Assembly (NCBI RefSeq): GCF_019249795.2
Contig: NZ_CP156891.1
Coordinates: 248,001-312,000, forward strand
DNA from: Segatella copri
GTDB lineage: Bacteria > Bacteroidota > Bacteroidia > Bacteroidales > Bacteroidaceae
Length of the DNA: 64,000 nt
Reading direction: 5' to 3'
The first letter of the stretch is position 1; every line of letters begins with the position of its first letter. The notes under the pieces were generated by a model, which saw nothing but the letters and a program-made list of their open reading frames with translations, made no database searches and was not told where the DNA came from. Below are positions 26,307-33,766 of this stretch, in pieces. A program made the translations under genes and the position numbers.

Positions 26307-26660
26307 ATGAAGAAGATTATGGTATTAGCAGTAGCTATGTTTGCAATGGCAACAGCTACTTTCGCAGCAGAAGAGGAGACAAATGCAACAGCAGCTTACA
26401 ACATGAATGTAAAGATGTCTAGCTTGGCAGATGCTTTGAGCTTGAACATCGACCAGGTAGAGGCTGTAGCTGATGTACACAAGAACTTCACCGCAGACAT
26501 GATGAATGCTGCAACAGCAAAGGGTGAGGAACGTTCTGCAATGATTGACAAGGCAGTTTTGAAGGATCTCAAGTACATGCACGTTATCTTGAACAACAGT
26601 CAGTATCGTAAGTACGTGATGCTTCTCAACACAACTCTTATCAATCGTGGTTTGAAGTAA
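26307..26660 (+). CDS. Small exported helical protein of unknown function
   Basis: 117 residues from the ATG at 26307, which has a purine-rich stretch GAAAGG upstream; a longer frame from 26268 would break the signal peptide. Signal peptide MKKIMVLAVAMFAMATATFA, then a mature part of about 97 residues that looks fully helical (LADALSLNIDQVEAVADVHK, KYVMLLNTTLINRGLK). The strong promoter, long leader and strong terminator suggest an abundant transcript. I recognise no family; similar small secreted helical proteins exist in Prevotella. Confidence 0.8.
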   Translation: MKKIMVLAVAMFAMATATFAAEEETNATAAYNMNVKMSSLADALSLNIDQVEAVADVHKNFTADMMNAATAKGEERSAMIDKAVLKDLKYMHVILNNSQYRKYVMLLNTTLINRGLK

Positions 26661-26706
26661 TCATCTTTTTATAGATGAGAAAAATAAGAGAGAGATTTAA
26701 AATAAG

Positions 26707-26739
26707 AATCCCAGTCAAGGTTTTATCCTGACTGGGATT
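26707..26739 (+). terminator. Terminator after the small exported protein gene
   Basis: AATCCCAGTCA (26707-26717) pairs with TGACTGGGATT (26729-26739), followed by a run of T. Confidence 0.92.
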
Positions 26740-26825
26740 TTTTTTGCTTTTGGGCCTTCAGTCCGTACTTAAACTATTTGCTAAACTTAGCTTCCTGATA
26801 TGCGAAAGTTCAGTTAACTTGATAA

Positions 26826-27272
26826 TCAGTCAATATCTATTAATTGGAAATGCTTGTTGAAGGTCAAATCCAATCCGTTAGCCAGTTCTACCTCGTATTC
26901 ATTCTTGTTCATTTCTATCTTTTTCACCGATTGTCCTGCATAATTAGCCATCAGGTAATTCTTGATGGCTTGCGGAATCAGCTGGTCTGGCACGGTGGCC
27001 TGCTTGCAGTCAATCTCTGTAAGATTTCCCTTTTTGTCGAACTCCAGCTTCGTGCCATTCTGCAGAACCACGTCGTAGCTTCTGCTCACAACGCCCGACT
27101 CAATGGTAGCAAGCATCACCTTCTGACCATTGAAATGCTGGCTGAGTAAGGTCTGAGCCTTGGCAGGAAGTGCATTTACAGAGATAGGTTTGTCGTTGCC
27201 CGCATTCGCCACCATATTGCATGAAACCATGCAGCAGATGGCAATCATCAAAATTCGCAAAATTCTTTTCAT
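26826..27272 (-). CDS. PepSY-like (beta-lactamase-inhibitor-like) exported protein
   Basis: 148 residues with a signal peptide ending near MVANA. The mature part is two related halves: LPAKAQTLLSQHFNGQKVML, then YDVVLQNGTKLEFDKKGNLTEID; and IPQAIKNYLMANYAGQSVKK, then YEVELANGLDLTFNKHFQLIDID. This helix-then-hairpin repeat is the PepSY-like pattern known in many Bacteroidales exported proteins. The function is not established; such domains may bind peptides or proteases. It lies 260 bp after a rhodanese gene on the same strand. Confidence 0.85.
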   Translation of the reverse strand: MKRILRILMIAICCMVSCNMVANAGNDKPISVNALPAKAQTLLSQHFNGQKVMLATIESGVVSRSYDVVLQNGTKLEFDKKGNLTEIDCKQATVPDQLIPQAIKNYLMANYAGQSVKKIEMNKNEYEVELANGLDLTFNKHFQLIDID

Positions 27273-27532
27273 ACGCTACAAATTTTAAAATTATAATAAC
27301 TAAGTTGTGATGAGTGCTTTAACCCATCACTTAAGAATTAGACGCAAATCGTGCCTGAAGGTTTAACTCTATCTTCTTTGCTGAACTTTTGCATGTGGTT
27401 CAAGTACGGGCTGACGACCCAAGTTTGGCTTAGAAAGCAGCATACTGCTTATCAGCTGTCTTTTGCAGCACCGTGCCAATGCTTCACGTTAGCGGAGAAA
27501 AAATCTTTCTGTTTCCATCAGATTATTTCAAT

Positions 27533-27925
27533 TTACTCCTTTACGATTTCTTTTCCTGCTGCCTGCCAGCCAATAAAGCCGGAATCGAGTTCTATTACCT
27601 GATAGCCGTTCTTTGTCAATATAGCTGCGGCATTTTTGCTTCGCTTGCCGCTTCGGCAGTTCACGGCGATAGTCTTGCTTTTGGGAAGAGTGGCAGCGGC
27701 CTTCTGCTCGAAGTCTGATTTCAGTACGTCAATGTTGATTGCGCCCCGAATATGCCCATTGGCAAACTCCTCTGCGGTTCGTACGTCGAGACGGATTACT
27801 GCGGTGTCAGCGATGGCTTTCTCATAGTCATCTGCCGACAGACTCTTATAGCCCTTATTTTGCGCCTGACAAGAATACAGGCTTGATAGCATGGTTATAA
27901 TGCTCATGATAAATATTTTCTTCAT
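27533..27925 (-). CDS. Rhodanese-domain lipoprotein
   Basis: 130 residues: lipoprotein signal with SLYSC (Cys about 19), then a single rhodanese domain: VIRLDVRTAEEFANGHIRGAIN (residues about 43-65), active-site loop CRSGKRS near 90, and YQVIELDSGFIGWQAAG at the end. The catalytic Cys is present, so sulfur transfer is possible in the envelope. A TATTTTTG box lies on the minus strand at 28008-28015. Confidence 0.9.
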   Translation of the reverse strand: MKKIFIMSIITMLSSLYSCQAQNKGYKSLSADDYEKAIADTAVIRLDVRTAEEFANGHIRGAINIDVLKSDFEQKAAATLPKSKTIAVNCRSGKRSKNAAAILTKNGYQVIELDSGFIGWQAAGKEIVKE

Positions 27926-28007
27926 TCTCTAATCTTTTAATAATTATGCGCCTATAATCTAGGAGGATAAGCCATGCTCAACCCCCTACATTCTTGCAAT
28001 ATATCTG

Positions 28008-28015
28008 CAAAAATA
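28008..28015 (-). promoter_or_regulatory. -7 promoter box for the rhodanese gene
   Basis: Minus-strand TATTTTTG, 83 bases before the start codon; no good -33 match. Confidence 0.45.
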
Positions 28016-28124
28016 CAAAAAATATTCAGAAAGTTGATGATATGGATGGATTTTGTTGGCTGGGCGAACTCGATTTAACCTTATTTTATACGATAGAGGG
28101 ATATTTTGATAATCTGAAATCCTT

Positions 28125-28158
28125 AATGACCGAAAATGACCGCGACCGAAAATGACCG
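28125..28158 (+). repeat. Three AATGACCG direct repeats at the distal end of the HU-HIG module
   Basis: Copies at 28125-28132, 28135-28142 and 28151-28158. The same octamer occurs in ordered arrays on the other side of the module at 29352-29508. Confidence 0.8.
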
Positions 28159-28181
28159 CTCTCCTCATGAGGTGAGCGGTC
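28154..28181. terminator. Strong hairpin, terminator-like, after the smalltalk gene
   Basis: A 28-base near-perfect palindrome (ACCGCTC and GAGCGGT arms around CCTCATGAGG) 12 bp beyond the smalltalk stop on the minus strand; a T-run follows on the plus strand (28183-28187), a shorter one on the minus strand. It overlaps the last AATGACCG repeat. Confidence 0.6.
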
Positions 28182-28192
28182 GTTTTTGTTCT

Positions 28193-28288
28193 TTATCCCA
28201 TGCAGCTCGTTACTCCGAGCGTAGTAGCGATAGCGGTCAGAATGCTGATGGCTACCTGCAGAATTGTTTTCCAAGTGTTCGCTTTCAT
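28193..28288 (-). CDS. Smalltalk protein (31 residues)
   Basis: Reading the reverse strand from the ATG at 28288 gives a 31-residue peptide starting MKANTWKTILQVAISI and ending in LGVTSCMG. This fits the very short Bacteroidales family called smalltalk: a TWKTILQ start, one hydrophobic helix and an SC-containing end. The family is found next to HU-like DNA-binding genes, as here: the HU-HIG gene ends 94 bp upstream. The function is unknown. The hydrophobic helix and the Cys near the end suggest a membrane-associated peptide. Confidence 0.85.
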   Translation of the reverse strand: MKANTWKTILQVAISILTAIATTLGVTSCMG

Positions 28289-28335
28289 CTTTTTAATGTT
28301 TAAAGTTTAGTGTTTCATGTTTACTTTTTGGGGGC

Positions 28336-28377
28336 GGATAGGCTGGGCTAGGGGCTAGCACCCTAGCCAGTCTATCC
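28336..28377. other. Stable hairpin between HU-HIG and smalltalk genes
   Basis: Arms at 28336-28353 and 28361-28377 pair over about 16 positions (GGATAG..CTAGGG with CCCTAG..CTATCC). No T-run follows on either strand, so it is more likely an RNA-stability or attenuation element than a plain terminator. Confidence 0.6.
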
Positions 28378-28382
28378 TTTGG

Positions 28383-29057
28383 CTATTCAAGGCCGTCGCC
28401 AGTATCGTCCTTGCCGGTAGTACCGCCGCCTGATTCAGAGCCTTGGCCGTCGCTGCCGGTCTGACCGGTGTTTGAACCACCTGGGGTAGAACCGCCTGGC
28501 GTATTATCCGGAGTGGTTGGGGCGTTGAGGTCAACGTTGGTCTTACCCTCCTTAATCGCCTTGATAACGGCTGCCTGAGCACTGCGGCTGGCTACGAGGT
28601 TGAACTCGGCGTCATCGCGAAGGTTCTTAAACTCCTGACCAGGCTCCCACTGAACCTTCACGCCGGTGATGTTCTGCGCGGTGAACTTGTCGGCATCCTC
28701 AGCACCCTTTGAGGTGAGAAGGAGAGAGAAATCACCAAGATCGCCCAGACGGATTTTCTTGCCCTCAAGCAACATCTCACGCATGCAGTCTACGGCGATG
28801 TAGAGGATGGCGCTGATGTCGGCTCTCGAATAAACACTTCCATGAGAGGTGATGTGCTTGGCAAACTTCTCGATGGTCATGATGTCGGTGTACTGCGAGA
28901 TGGCGAAAGCGTTCTGCTTCTCAGTCTTCACGAGTTCCAGGTCCTTTGGGTCAGGGGTAGTTCCCTCCTTCTTCGCCTGGTTGATGCGTGATTTCGCCTG
29001 GTTGATTTCCAGAAGATTTGCGTTCACGCTACGCATTACGATGCTGTAATTAATCAT
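28383..29057 (-). CDS. HU-HIG family DNA-binding protein with Gly-rich tail
   Basis: 224 residues. A helical N-terminal part (SVNANLLEINQAKSRINQAK) is followed by an HU/IHF-like core: FAKHITSHGSVYSRADISAI, MREMLLEGKKIRLGDLGDFS, the last being the IHF/HU beta-arm approach (LGDLGxF). After about residue 180 comes a low-complexity tail with PGG, SGGG and TGKDDTGDGLE. This is the HU domain fused to a Gly-rich motif. HU folds bend or bridge DNA. A start at MRSVN (seven codons in) is also possible. A promoter box lies at 29227-29234 and ordered repeats lie upstream. The other such protein in this window is at 58491-59042 and ends with the same GDGLE. Confidence 0.88.
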   Translation of the reverse strand: MINYSIVMRSVNANLLEINQAKSRINQAKKEGTTPDPKDLELVKTEKQNAFAISQYTDIMTIEKFAKHITSHGSVYSRADISAILYIAVDCMREMLLEGKKIRLGDLGDFSLLLTSKGAEDADKFTAQNITGVKVQWEPGQEFKNLRDDAEFNLVASRSAQAAVIKAIKEGKTNVDLNAPTTPDNTPGGSTPGGSNTGQTGSDGQGSESGGGTTGKDDTGDGLE

Positions 29058-29226
29058 ACTATGTTATGCTTTAAAGAGTTTATTTAATCACAATTTCCCA
29101 GATGCTTTTTCTTGTCCTTTTCAGAGTCTTCATTAATGACCGGTGCCTGTCATCTTTTGCTCCCTGCCTCGGTCTTCATAGATGACCGCCTTTAGGTACA
29201 AAATAGCTTTCTTTCGATTGCTGGTG

Positions 29227-29234
29227 CAAAGGTA
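29227..29234 (-). promoter_or_regulatory. -7 promoter box for the HU-HIG gene
   Basis: Minus-strand TACCTTTG (plus CAAAGGTA). It would give a leader of about 160 nt before the start codon at 29057. Confidence 0.6.
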
Positions 29235-29260
29235 CGAAAAAGCGCTGTAGGAAGCAATAC

Positions 29261-29297
29261 TTTTCCGGCAACTTGAATTCAGTTTTCCGGAATCTTG
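29261..29297. repeat. 22-bp-period direct repeat just upstream of the HU-HIG promoter
   Basis: TTTTCCGGCAACTTG at 29261-29275 and TTTTCCGGAATCTTG at 29283-29297: 13 of 15 positions identical, two helical turns apart. An operator pair is likely. Confidence 0.6.
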
Positions 29298-29351
29298 TGA
29301 AATGGAGTCTTTCGAGAGTAGGTGAGGGGAGTAGTGGCAACGGGCTGCATC

Positions 29352-29508
29352 CGGTCATTAGTGACCGGTCATTATCGGTCATTAAGAAAAATCACTTCCG
29401 GTTATTTAGCCCCTATAATATATATTAAAAATATTTAATATATATTATAGCTCTCTTTTTCGCCCCCGAAAACCTTAATGACCGAAAATGACCGGGCATT
29501 AATGACCG
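29352..29508. repeat. Symmetric iteron-like array around an AT-rich palindrome
   Basis: Left arm: CGGTCATT at 29352, 29366 and 29376. Right arm: the complement AATGACCG at 29477, 29487 and 29501. The spacings (14 then 10; 10 then 14) are mirror images about position 29430, and the 36-base arms (29352-29387 and 29473-29508) match at 32 positions. Between them lies a perfect palindrome with 17-base arms at 29413-29429 and 29434-29450 and a 4-base loop, made only of A and T apart from its outermost pair. The layout recalls a replication origin or partition site; function is inferred. Confidence 0.85.
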
Positions 29509-30020
29509 CTAGATGAACTTGTGAGTTTCTACCTGATATAGTTTTTTGTGTATGTCTGAATGTGTTGGTTATTAGTGCGTTATGTGTATTTTGCTATATT
29601 CATACTCTAATATTTTGTGTATAATAATTATCTACATATTAAGTCGTTTTAGTTAGCTGATATGTTGTTCGATTCTACATTTTTATCCTTGTTTCCTGTT
29701 GCATTTTGTCAAAAATACGTCATGTTATAGGCGGATTTAATGTCCGAGGAGGGGCATTTTTTACCCTTAGAAGAGGGGGTAAAATACCTTCCTAACCCCC
29801 TAATTTTTGCATCTTATCTTCTAAAACGCAAAAAAATGCGGATTTTCGCATCATTTCCGTTACTATTTTCTGTAGTAAGGATATTATACATACATATATA
29901 TAAACACTCCTTTTAATCGTTGTAGGAGATGATATAACGACATTTTAGTATCTTGTGTTTTTCTTTACAAAACAACAAAAACGCCCTATAAAAGAACGCA
30001 AACTCACATCCCCGTTATTT

Positions 30021-30087
30021 GGTATATTTGGGGCTCTTATCTCCAAATTTTGCAAGAAATCAGAGTAAATTGAGCCCCAAATATACC
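30021..30087. repeat. Perfect 16-bp inverted repeat, 35-bp spacer
   Basis: Arms 30021-30036 (GGTATATTTGGGGCTC) and 30072-30087 are exact complements. There is no T-run. It lies 31 bp beyond the stop of the MltF-like gene; it may be a transcript end, a protein site or a small mobile-element remnant. Confidence 0.75.
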
Positions 30088-30117
30088 TTTCCTCATCGTT
30101 TTCAGTACCTATTTATA

Positions 30118-31377
30118 TTATATATGATACTTATTTTGGTAGTGGCGCTTAGATTTAACAGGGGCTCCATGGAAGGAACCGCTGCCCATACCGCTGCCAC
30201 GAAGACTCTCATGGAAGCCTGAACCACCGCTGTATTCACCCCAGCGGGCTCTGATTCTATCCACATAATCTACCGTCTCCGTGCCTCGCATGTAACCGTA
30301 TTTCACCACCGGGTCTGTGTAATAAGCCGGTTGAGAAAGGCGCAGAATATAATTGCGAATTACGCCCCAATTGTGCGGATTCTGACCATGTTTGCGAGCC
30401 AGCGACATCGCATCTCTGATGTGGAAATAGCCACCATTATAAGAAGCAAGGGCAAAAAGCATGCGCTGGGACGGGTCGCCCACGTCAGAAAAATGCCCCT
30501 GCAGTTCCGCCATATATCTGGCTGCCGCAGCCACATTCGCCTCAGGTTCATGAATCATGCTCATCGGCAAACCCAGATGGGCAGCCGTGCCTGGCATAAT
30601 CTGCATCAGTCCGCAAGCTCCAGCCCATGACTTCGCATTCGGGTCAAAACAGCTCTCCTGATAACATTGGGCAGCCATCAGACGCCAGTCCATGCGAGCC
30701 GTTCCGCTATAGCGCTGGAAGAGGTGGTCGTAGCGGGAAATAACACCCTTAGAACGGTTCAGAAATGGTGAATAAACGTGGCGGCGCACGCTGGCAGAAG
30801 AAAGCAGCCACGATTCTTCCTGCTTGACCTGAGCAATCAGCTTAGGCTTAAACCAGCCGTTCAGGGTGTCGGCAAGACTCTTGTTGCCGTTCTGCACAGC
30901 CCATTGGGTTCGGGTACTGTCGGGCGTAACACCACAGAACAGCAGGTTGCCTCTGGTCTGTTTTCGGGGTAGGGGCACGGCAATCACATCACCTTCTCCC
31001 TTCTCCAGTTTGCGTACCATTTCAGCCGTATCCTTACATTCTTCTACGCGTAACGACACGCCGATCTGCTGGGCAAACTTCTCGCAGAGCAGATATTGCA
31101 GTCCCATTCCGTGGCTGCGGTAATCATAATAGGTAGTAGGGCCGTTAACGGTAAGCATGATGAGCTCACCATTGGCCTGAATATCTTCGAGCGAAAGCCC
31201 CTTGCTGGTTGAAGCAGGTTTCTTTTCATCACCATCAGCCCCATCAGAGTTGTCAGCATGCTCCATTTCGCCTACAGGAGTTCCCCATGGCGTAAGCTCC
31301 TGCTGCGGTTTCTTGTCGGCACAGGCAGCGAGCAAAAATAGTGCATATAATGCGTATAAATATCCTTTATTCTTCAT
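30118..31377 (-). CDS. MltF-like lytic transglycosylase, lipoprotein
   Basis: 419 residues from the ATG at 31377, with signal and lipobox LLAAC (Cys about 18). An N-terminal region (about 55-240) resembles a solute-binding domain (GLQYLLCEKFAQQIGVSLRV, AEMVRKLEKGEGDVIAVPL), followed by an SLT domain: QCYQESCFDPNAKSWAGACG with the catalytic Glu, MQIMPGTA, and NVAAAARYMAEL, then ALASYNGG. Cleaves peptidoglycan glycan strands to anhydro ends. The C-terminus has a Gly/Ser-rich tail. Its promoter box (31386-31393) faces that of hisG. Confidence 0.92.
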   Translation of the reverse strand: MKNKGYLYALYALFLLAACADKKPQQELTPWGTPVGEMEHADNSDGADGDEKKPASTSKGLSLEDIQANGELIMLTVNGPTTYYDYRSHGMGLQYLLCEKFAQQIGVSLRVEECKDTAEMVRKLEKGEGDVIAVPLPRKQTRGNLLFCGVTPDSTRTQWAVQNGNKSLADTLNGWFKPKLIAQVKQEESWLLSSASVRRHVYSPFLNRSKGVISRYDHLFQRYSGTARMDWRLMAAQCYQESCFDPNAKSWAGACGLMQIMPGTAAHLGLPMSMIHEPEANVAAAARYMAELQGHFSDVGDPSQRMLFALASYNGGYFHIRDAMSLARKHGQNPHNWGVIRNYILRLSQPAYYTDPVVKYGYMRGTETVDYVDRIRARWGEYSGGSGFHESLRGSGMGSGSFHGAPVKSKRHYQNKYHI

Positions 31378-31385
31378 TTCAGCTG

Positions 31386-31393
31386 CAAAAGTA
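31386..31393 (-). promoter_or_regulatory. -7 promoter box for the MltF-like gene
   Basis: Minus-strand TACTTTTG, 8 bases before the start codon, which gives a very short leader. Confidence 0.5.
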
Positions 31394-31423
31394 CGAAATA
31401 TTTTGCACATAAGTGAGAAATTA

Positions 31424-31455
31424 TTTGTTTATTCTAATAAAAATATGTACTTTTG
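31424..31455 (+). promoter_or_regulatory. Bacteroidota-type promoter of the his operon
   Basis: TTTG at 31424-31427, 20-bp spacer, TACTTTTG at 31448-31455. The leader of about 22 nt leaves no room for a His leader peptide or T-box. Confidence 0.8.
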
Positions 31456-31483
31456 CAATGTTTTTCAAACAAAATATAGAAAT

Positions 31484-32335
31484 ATGTTACGAATAGCAGT
31501 ACAAAGTAAGGGTCGTCTTTTCGACGACACCATGAATCTTTTAGCAGAGGCTGACATCAAAGTAAGCGCCTCTAAACGCACCCTCCTGGTGCAGTCAAGC
31601 AACTTTCCTCTCGAAGTTCTCTACCTTCGTGATGATGATATTCCTCAGAGCGTAGCCTCTGGTGTGGCAGATATCGGAATCGTGGGCGAGAACGAGTTTG
31701 TAGAGCGTGGAGAGAATGCGCAGATTATTGACCGTCTGGGTTTCAGCAAGTGCCGCCTGAGCCTCGCCATTCCTAAGAAGATTGATTATCCGGGATTGCA
31801 ATGGTTCAACGGCAAGAAGATTGCTACTTCTTACCCTAACATCTTGCGCAAGTTTATGAAGAAGAATAATATCAATGCCGACATCCATGTCATTACGGGT
31901 TCTGTAGAAATCAGTCCGGGCATCGGTTTGGCTGACGGTATTTTCGATATTGTAAGTTCAGGTTCTACTCTGGTCAGCAACAATCTTGCTGAGGTTGAGG
32001 TGGTGATGAAGAGCGAGGCTCTGCTCATCGGCAACTGGAACATGGACGAGGAGAAGCATGAGATTCTGAACGAGATGCTGTTCCGCTTCGAGGCTGTACG
32101 TTCTGCACAGGACAAGAAGTACGTGATGATGAATGCTCCTAAGGAAAAGGTTCAGGAGATTACAGAAGTATTGCCAGGCATCAAGAGTCCTACGATTATC
32201 CCATTGGCTGATGAGGAATGGTGCTCTATCCACACCGTGCTGGATGAGAAGCGTTTCTGGGAAATCATAGGCAAGTTGAAGGAACTCGGTGCACAGGGCA
32301 TCCTGGTAACACCAATCGAAAAAATGATATTGTAA
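31484..32335 (+). CDS. hisG: ATP phosphoribosyltransferase, long form
   Basis: 283 residues from the ATG at 31484 (MLRIAVQSKGRLFDDT); the open frame reaches back to 31202 but crosses the promoter. The PRPP-binding segment is DIVSSGSTLVSNNL near residue 155. The C-terminal ~75 residues (KYVMMNAPKEKVQEITEVLP onward) form the regulatory domain found only in long HisG, which binds histidine, so HisZ is not needed. Catalyses the first step of histidine synthesis, ATP plus PRPP. Confidence 0.96.
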   Translation: MLRIAVQSKGRLFDDTMNLLAEADIKVSASKRTLLVQSSNFPLEVLYLRDDDIPQSVASGVADIGIVGENEFVERGENAQIIDRLGFSKCRLSLAIPKKIDYPGLQWFNGKKIATSYPNILRKFMKKNNINADIHVITGSVEISPGIGLADGIFDIVSSGSTLVSNNLAEVEVVMKSEALLIGNWNMDEEKHEILNEMLFRFEAVRSAQDKKYVMMNAPKEKVQEITEVLPGIKSPTIIPLADEEWCSIHTVLDEKRFWEIIGKLKELGAQGILVTPIEKMIL

Positions 32336-32429
32336 TAATGTGTAGTGTTTAATGTGTAATGTTTATTTAGAGACATTATGCGTTAAAAACTAAACATTAA
32401 ACATTAATAATTAAATATTAATAAAAGGA

Positions 32430-33716
32430 ATGAAGGTAATAAAGTATCCTGCAAAGGAGGAATGGAGCGAGATTGTAAAACGCCCACACCTGGATGTTTC
32501 GCAGCTGAATGCGACCGTACAAGGTGTACTCGACGATGTGAAAAACCATGGCGACGAAGCCGTGAAGCGTTACGAGGAGAAGTTTGATCATGCCCATCTC
32601 GATTCTTTGGCTGTGACTGAAGCTGAAATCGAAGAGGCTGAGAAAATGGTTTCTCAAGAACTGAAAGACGCTTTGCACCTCGCCCATCATAACATTGCCG
32701 CATTCCATCATAGCCAGAAGTTTGATGGTGTAAAGGTTGAAACTTGCCCTGGTGTAACCTGCTGGCAGAAGAGTGTGGCTATAGAGAAGGTGGGATTGTA
32801 TATCCCGGGAGGTACTGCTCCTCTCTTTAGCACCGTTCTGATGCTGGCTACTCCTGCCAAGATTGCGGGATGTAAAGAAATAGTACTATGTACTCCTCCT
32901 AATAAAGAAGGCAAGGTGAACCCGGCTATCCTCATGGCGGCAAAGATTGCGGGCGTAAGCAAGATCTTTAAGGCGGGTGGCGTTCAGGCTATCGGAGCCA
33001 TGGCATACGGTACGGAGAGCGTGCCTAAGGTTTATAAGATTTTCGGTCCGGGCAACCAGTTTGTCATGGCTGCCAAGCAGCAGGTTTCCCTGCACGATGT
33101 GGCTATAGACATGCCTGCCGGTCCGTCTGAAGTTTGTCTTATTGCCGACGAAACAGCCAACCCTGTGTTTGCTGCTGCCGACCTGTTGTCGCAGGCTGAA
33201 CATGGTTTCGATTCTCAGGTTTTCTTCATTACTACATCTGAAAAAGTGTTGGATGATGTAAAGAATGAAGTTGAAGTGCAACTTGAACGTTTGCCACGTA
33301 AAGAGATGGCACAGACCTCGTTAGACAACTCTAAGTTTATCCTCGTGAAGACTGAAGAAGAGGCAATCGACCTCTGTAATACTTATGCGCCGGAGCATCT
33401 GATTATCGCCACAGCCGATTACGAGCAGCTGGCAGAAAAAGTTGTGAATGCAGGTAGTGTATTCCTCGGAAACTATGCGTGCGAAAGTGCAGGCGACTAT
33501 GCAAGCGGTACGAACCATACCTTGCCAACCCATGGTTATGCTTTGGCTTACAACGGAGTGAACCTGGACAGTTATAATCGCAAAATCACCTTCCAGCATC
33601 TAACAGAAGAAGGTATTCGTAACATTGGAAATGCTGTAGTGACCATGGCGGAAAATGAGCAATTGGAAGCTCATGCCAATGCGATGAGACTGAGAGTGAA
33701 CAGTTTGAAACAATAG
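32430..33716 (+). CDS. hisD: Histidinol dehydrogenase
   Basis: 428 residues. Family motifs: VGLYIPGGTAPLFSTVLM near residue 118, DMPAGPSEVCLIAD near 230 and the zinc-site region DLLSQAEHG near 258, with APEHLI and GNYACESAGDYASGTNHTLPT late. Oxidises histidinol to histidine in two NAD steps. Follows hisG by 94 bp; the gap has AT-rich repeats of the TTTAATGT type but no terminator. Confidence 0.97.
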   Translation: MKVIKYPAKEEWSEIVKRPHLDVSQLNATVQGVLDDVKNHGDEAVKRYEEKFDHAHLDSLAVTEAEIEEAEKMVSQELKDALHLAHHNIAAFHHSQKFDGVKVETCPGVTCWQKSVAIEKVGLYIPGGTAPLFSTVLMLATPAKIAGCKEIVLCTPPNKEGKVNPAILMAAKIAGVSKIFKAGGVQAIGAMAYGTESVPKVYKIFGPGNQFVMAAKQQVSLHDVAIDMPAGPSEVCLIADETANPVFAAADLLSQAEHGFDSQVFFITTSEKVLDDVKNEVEVQLERLPRKEMAQTSLDNSKFILVKTEEEAIDLCNTYAPEHLIIATADYEQLAEKVVNAGSVFLGNYACESAGDYASGTNHTLPTHGYALAYNGVNLDSYNRKITFQHLTEEGIRNIGNAVVTMAENEQLEAHANAMRLRVNSLKQ

Positions 33717-33766
33717 GGTAAAAAGGGAAGTTGTAAAAATACTTCTTAATAGCTTTTGAAAGAAAA

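Larger units (their letters stand above)
29058..30117. other. 1,060-bp non-coding region with promoter, ordered repeats, AT palindrome and inverted repeat
   Basis: No credible gene is seen. From left to right: an AATGACCG copy (29135-29142), the HU-HIG promoter box (29227-29234), a 22-bp direct repeat (29261-29297), the symmetric array (29352-29508), then a very AT-rich stretch (29510-30000), and an isolated inverted repeat (30021-30087). Confidence 0.7.

Noticed and set aside
27461..27480. Sigma-54-like TGGCACG..TGC on the minus strand before the PepSY-like gene
   Set aside because: The spacing between the two blocks is one base short, and sigma-54 promoters need exact spacing.
27351..27602. 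83-codon plus-strand frame between the PepSY-like and rhodanese genes
   Set aside because: It overlaps the rhodanese gene in antisense, has no promoter or recognisable domain, and the gap is otherwise ordinary.
28125..29508. AATGACCG repeats as a CRISPR array
   Set aside because: The units are 8 bp with 2-6-bp gaps and inverted arms, with no spacers of CRISPR length and no cas genes.
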